DNA from: Erythrobacter sp. HL-111
GTDB taxonomy: Bacteria > Pseudomonadota > Alphaproteobacteria > Sphingomonadales > Sphingomonadaceae
Reading direction: 5' to 3'
Assembly (NCBI RefSeq): GCF_900105095.1
Contig: NZ_LT629743.1
Location: 806,001 to 870,000 of the forward strand
DNA length: 64,000 bases
Shown here: one piece after another, positions 62,002-64,000 of the stretch
Position numbering within the stretch: position 1 is the first letter of the stretch
Layout: each line of letters opens with the position of its first letter
The notes under the pieces: model-generated
What the model saw: the letters and a program-made list of their open reading frames with translations, nothing else
Database searches by the model: none
Told to the model about the DNA's origin: nothing
Translations under genes and position numbers: made by a program

Positions 62002-62655
62002 TTAGAAACGGCTTTCCGGGATGATGATCGTGTCGCCCGGGCTGAGCAGCACGTTGGCGCTCGCATCGCCGCGCTTGAGCAGGTCGGCGAGGCGCAGGCG
62101 GTATTCCTTCTGCGTGCCGCTCTCGCGGTCGAGCCGGATCAGCTTGGCCCGGTTGCCGCTGGCGAATTCGCCGAGCCCGCCGACCGCGATCATCGCGTCG
62201 AGCACGGTCATGTTGGCCTGGTAGGGCAGCGAAGCGGGCTGTTCGGTCGACCCCACGACCCGCACCCGCTGGTCATAGGTGCCGCCCGGCGTGTTGACGA
62301 TGACCGAGACGATCGGCTGTTCGATGTACTGGGCGAGCTCGCCCGCGATGTAATCCTGCAGTTCGGTCGCGGTCTTGCCGACCGCCGGGATGTCCTGCAC
62401 CAGCGGGATCGTCAGCCGCCCGTCGGGCCGCACCATGACCTTCTCCGCGCTCAGTTCCGGATTGCGCCAGACGTGGATCGTGATGTCGTCGAGCGGGCCG
62501 ATGCGGTATTCCTCCGAAGGCTGCTCGGGCGCGGCGGCATAGGTCGCGGGCGGCAGTTCGGGACGGCTTCCCCCGCAGGCTGCGAGCGCGCAGGCGAGCG
62601 CGAGCGTCGCGGCGGGCCGGGCGTTTCGTGGGCGGAAGAAGGGCGAATTCAGCAT
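62002..62655 (-). CDS. XrtA-system exopolysaccharide export lipoprotein (Wza/EpsA type)
   Basis: Polysaccharide biosynthesis/export protein of 217 residues, anchored by a lipobox LAAC about 26 residues in (ALACALAACGG). The export domain has YRIGPLDDITIHVWRNPELS and VRPDGRLTIPLVQ, followed by a SLBB-like domain ending DTIIIPESRF. ATG 62655 is chosen for the GAGGAAA about nine bases upstream; the frame is open 46 codons further but that stretch looks non-coding. It is the first gene of the operon. The 240 bases upstream to the decarboxylase should hold the promoter, but no clear -35/-10 pair was found. Confidence 0.92.
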   Translation of the reverse strand: MLNSPFFRPRNARPAATLALACALAACGGSRPELPPATYAAAPEQPSEEYRIGPLDDITIHVWRNPELSAEKVMVRPDGRLTIPLVQDIPAVGKTATELQDYIAGELAQYIEQPIVSVIVNTPGGTYDQRVRVVGSTEQPASLPYQANMTVLDAMIAVGGLGEFASGNRAKLIRLDRESGTQKEYRLRLADLLKRGDASANVLLSPGDTIIIPESRF

Positions 62656-62895
62656 CGATACGTTTCCTCGGGACCTGTCCATGGCGGGGGTCGGCGGGCC
62701 GGGCAGCCGGGGCGGGGAGCGGTCCTGCCTGTCCCGTCCCGCGCCCGGTGCCGCGAAACTCCACCCCGGGACTTGCCCGAAATTGGTGAACATAGTGTTA
62801 GGAATAAGTCCCGAATTGCGGCCCCATCCCGGCTTGGGACAAGGGATTGCGGGAGGTTAACGCGCGGCTTACCCCGGCCCCGCGCAGGCCGCGGA

Positions 62896-64000
62896 TCAGA
62901 CCAGCAGCTCGCGCGCGGGGCCGTGGCCGAGGAAACCGCTGGGCGAGGCGCTCGCACCATAGGCCCCGGCGCAGAACACCGCGACGAGATCGCCAACATC
63001 GGCGCGCGGCATCATCGCCTGGTCGGCGAGCCGGTCGAGCGGGGTGCACAGGCAGCCGACGATGTTGACCTCCTCCGCCGCCGGTTCGGCATAGCGCGTG
63101 GCGATGGCCGAGGGGTAGTTGCGCCGCACCACGGTGCCGAAATTGCCCGAGGCCGCGAGCTGGTGGTGGAGCCCGCCGTCGGTGACGAGATAGACCTGCC
63201 CGTGGCTCTCCTTGCGATCGACGACGCGGCAGAGATAGACCCCCGCCTCGCCCGCGAGGTAGCGCCCAAGTTCGAGGCACAGCCCGGTGTCGGCAAGGCT
63301 CGCGGGAAGATTGGCGACCCGTTCGCCGAGCGCCCGGCCCACGGCGGCGAGATCGAGCGGTTCGTCGCCCGGGAAATAGGGGATGCCGAAGCCGCCGCCC
63401 ATGTTGAGCCTGGGCAGGGGATGGCCGATCGCATCGGCCAGTCCCGCAGCCAGATTCAACACGTTGGCCTGCGTTTCTGCGATGGCTTCTGCGCTCAGCG
63501 CCTGGCTTCCGGTGAAGATGTGGAGGCCCCGCCATTCGGCCCCTTGCGCGATGACGTGGCGGGCCAGCGCGGGCACTTTCTCCGCGTCGACCCCGAACGG
63601 CTTGGCCCCGCCGCCCATCTTCATCCCCGAACCCTTGAGCTCGAAACTGGGATTGACCCGGATCGCGATGCGCGGCGGCTTGCCGAGCCGCTCGCCGATC
63701 GCGAGCGAGCGCGCCGCTTCGCCGGCGGATTCGCAATTGAGCGTGACCCCCGCGGCAATCGCGGCCTCGAGCTCGTCGTCGCGCTTGCCCGGCCCGGCAA
63801 AGCTGATGCGCGCGGGGTCGATGCCGACGCCCTGCAGGACCGCGAGTTCGCCCGAGGACGCGATGTCGAAACCGTCCACCAGCGGTTCCATGTGGGCGAC
63901 GAGGTCGGGCATGGGATTGGCCTTGACCGCGTAGTTGATCCCGATCCGCTCCGGCAGGGCGGCGCGCAGGTCCGCGACCCGGCGGCTCAGCAGCGCGCGC
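62896..64000 (-). CDS. XrtA-system PLP-dependent decarboxylase (5' end outside window)
   Basis: Fold-type III PLP enzyme related to diaminopimelate and ornithine decarboxylases (TIGR03099 type with exosortase A). The frame is open to the last base, so the N-terminus is missing; about 367 residues are present. The PLP lysine lies in NYAVKANPMP near the window edge. The conserved NMGGGFGIPYFPG and the C-terminal VGCLCTPLD and CAGAYG blocks are present. It probably makes an amine that decorates the polysaccharide or its precursor. It lies upstream of the export operon on the same strand. Confidence 0.93.
   Translation of the reverse strand, partial: RALLSRRVADLRAALPERIGINYAVKANPMPDLVAHMEPLVDGFDIASSGELAVLQGVGIDPARISFAGPGKRDDELEAAIAAGVTLNCESAGEAARSLAIGERLGKPPRIAIRVNPSFELKGSGMKMGGGAKPFGVDAEKVPALARHVIAQGAEWRGLHIFTGSQALSAEAIAETQANVLNLAAGLADAIGHPLPRLNMGGGFGIPYFPGDEPLDLAAVGRALGERVANLPASLADTGLCLELGRYLAGEAGVYLCRVVDRKESHGQVYLVTDGGLHHQLAASGNFGTVVRRNYPSAIATRYAEPAAEEVNIVGCLCTPLDRLADQAMMPRADVGDLVAVFCAGAYGASASPSGFLGHGPARELLV

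Noticed and set aside
62656..62895. Promoter of the exopolysaccharide operon
   Set aside because: Several weak -35/-10-like pairs can be drawn on the minus strand but none is better than chance in this composition, so no site is called.
50460..64000. PEP-CTERM sorting tails within the exopolysaccharide cluster
   Set aside because: No protein in the cluster ends with the Pro-Glu-Pro, hydrophobic helix and basic tail pattern; the outer-membrane protein ends as a beta-barrel.

Overview
The window looks like chromosomal DNA of a high-GC alphaproteobacterium, most likely of the order Sphingomonadales and close to Erythrobacter, Porphyrobacter or Altererythrobacter. The grounds are gene content and order: gltX next to gltA; an unbroken nuoA-to-nuoN operon that runs on into birA, coaX, ribonuclease J and a DUF1467 gene; the order rne, amidase, penicillin-binding protein 1A, prfB; and an exosortase A (XrtA) exopolysaccharide cluster. 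No tRNA, rRNA, CRISPR array, insertion sequence or prophage was seen. The family-level placement is inference from sequence recall, with no database search.

Layout. 1-2.8 kb: end of gltX, then citrate synthase and a small membrane protein. 2.8-5.7 kb: three minus-strand genes, namely a histidine-kinase-like protein, an unrecognised helical protein and an Hpt-like protein. The kinase-like and Hpt-like proteins both lack the expected phospho-accepting histidine. 5.7-8.3 kb: a long membrane-anchored coiled-coil protein. 8.3-27.1 kb (minus strand): the complex I operon, transcribed nuoA B C D E, two tiny membrane proteins, F G H I J K L M N, then birA, coaX, rnj and DUF1467. Most junctions overlap by a few bases. 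The only two gaps above 100 bases each hold a palindrome.

27.3-34.3 kb: metabolic genes (coniferyl-aldehyde-type dehydrogenase, thiolase, 2-hydroxyacid dehydrogenase, nitronate monooxygenase family), an SH3-domain secreted protein, and a methyltransferase carrying a lipoprotein signal. 34.4-39.7 kb: prfB, an exported peroxiredoxin, PBP1A and a cell-wall amidase, all on the minus strand. 40.2-43.0 kb: RNase E behind a long leader. 43.1-49.3 kb: a methyltransferase facing two tandem ATP-grasp ligases, then an SDR, sdhB, a thioesterase and zapE.

49.3-64 kb (minus strand): a homologue of RpfF, the synthase of diffusible signal factor (DSF), lies just downstream of a ten-gene XrtA exopolysaccharide operon. 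The operon runs export lipoprotein, chain-length protein, tyrosine kinase, outer-membrane protein, ATPase, deacetylase, FemAB-like protein, glycosyltransferase, exosortase, amidotransferase. A PLP decarboxylase of the same system lies upstream and runs off the window. Together these genes should build, export and anchor a surface polysaccharide and sort PEP-CTERM proteins, but no EpsI gene and no PEP-CTERM substrate is visible here.

The leads I rate highest are the RpfF homologue beside the XrtA operon, the tandem ATP-grasp pair, the histidine-less phosphorelay pair, the two micro-proteins inside the nuo operon, and the methyltransferase with a lipobox.
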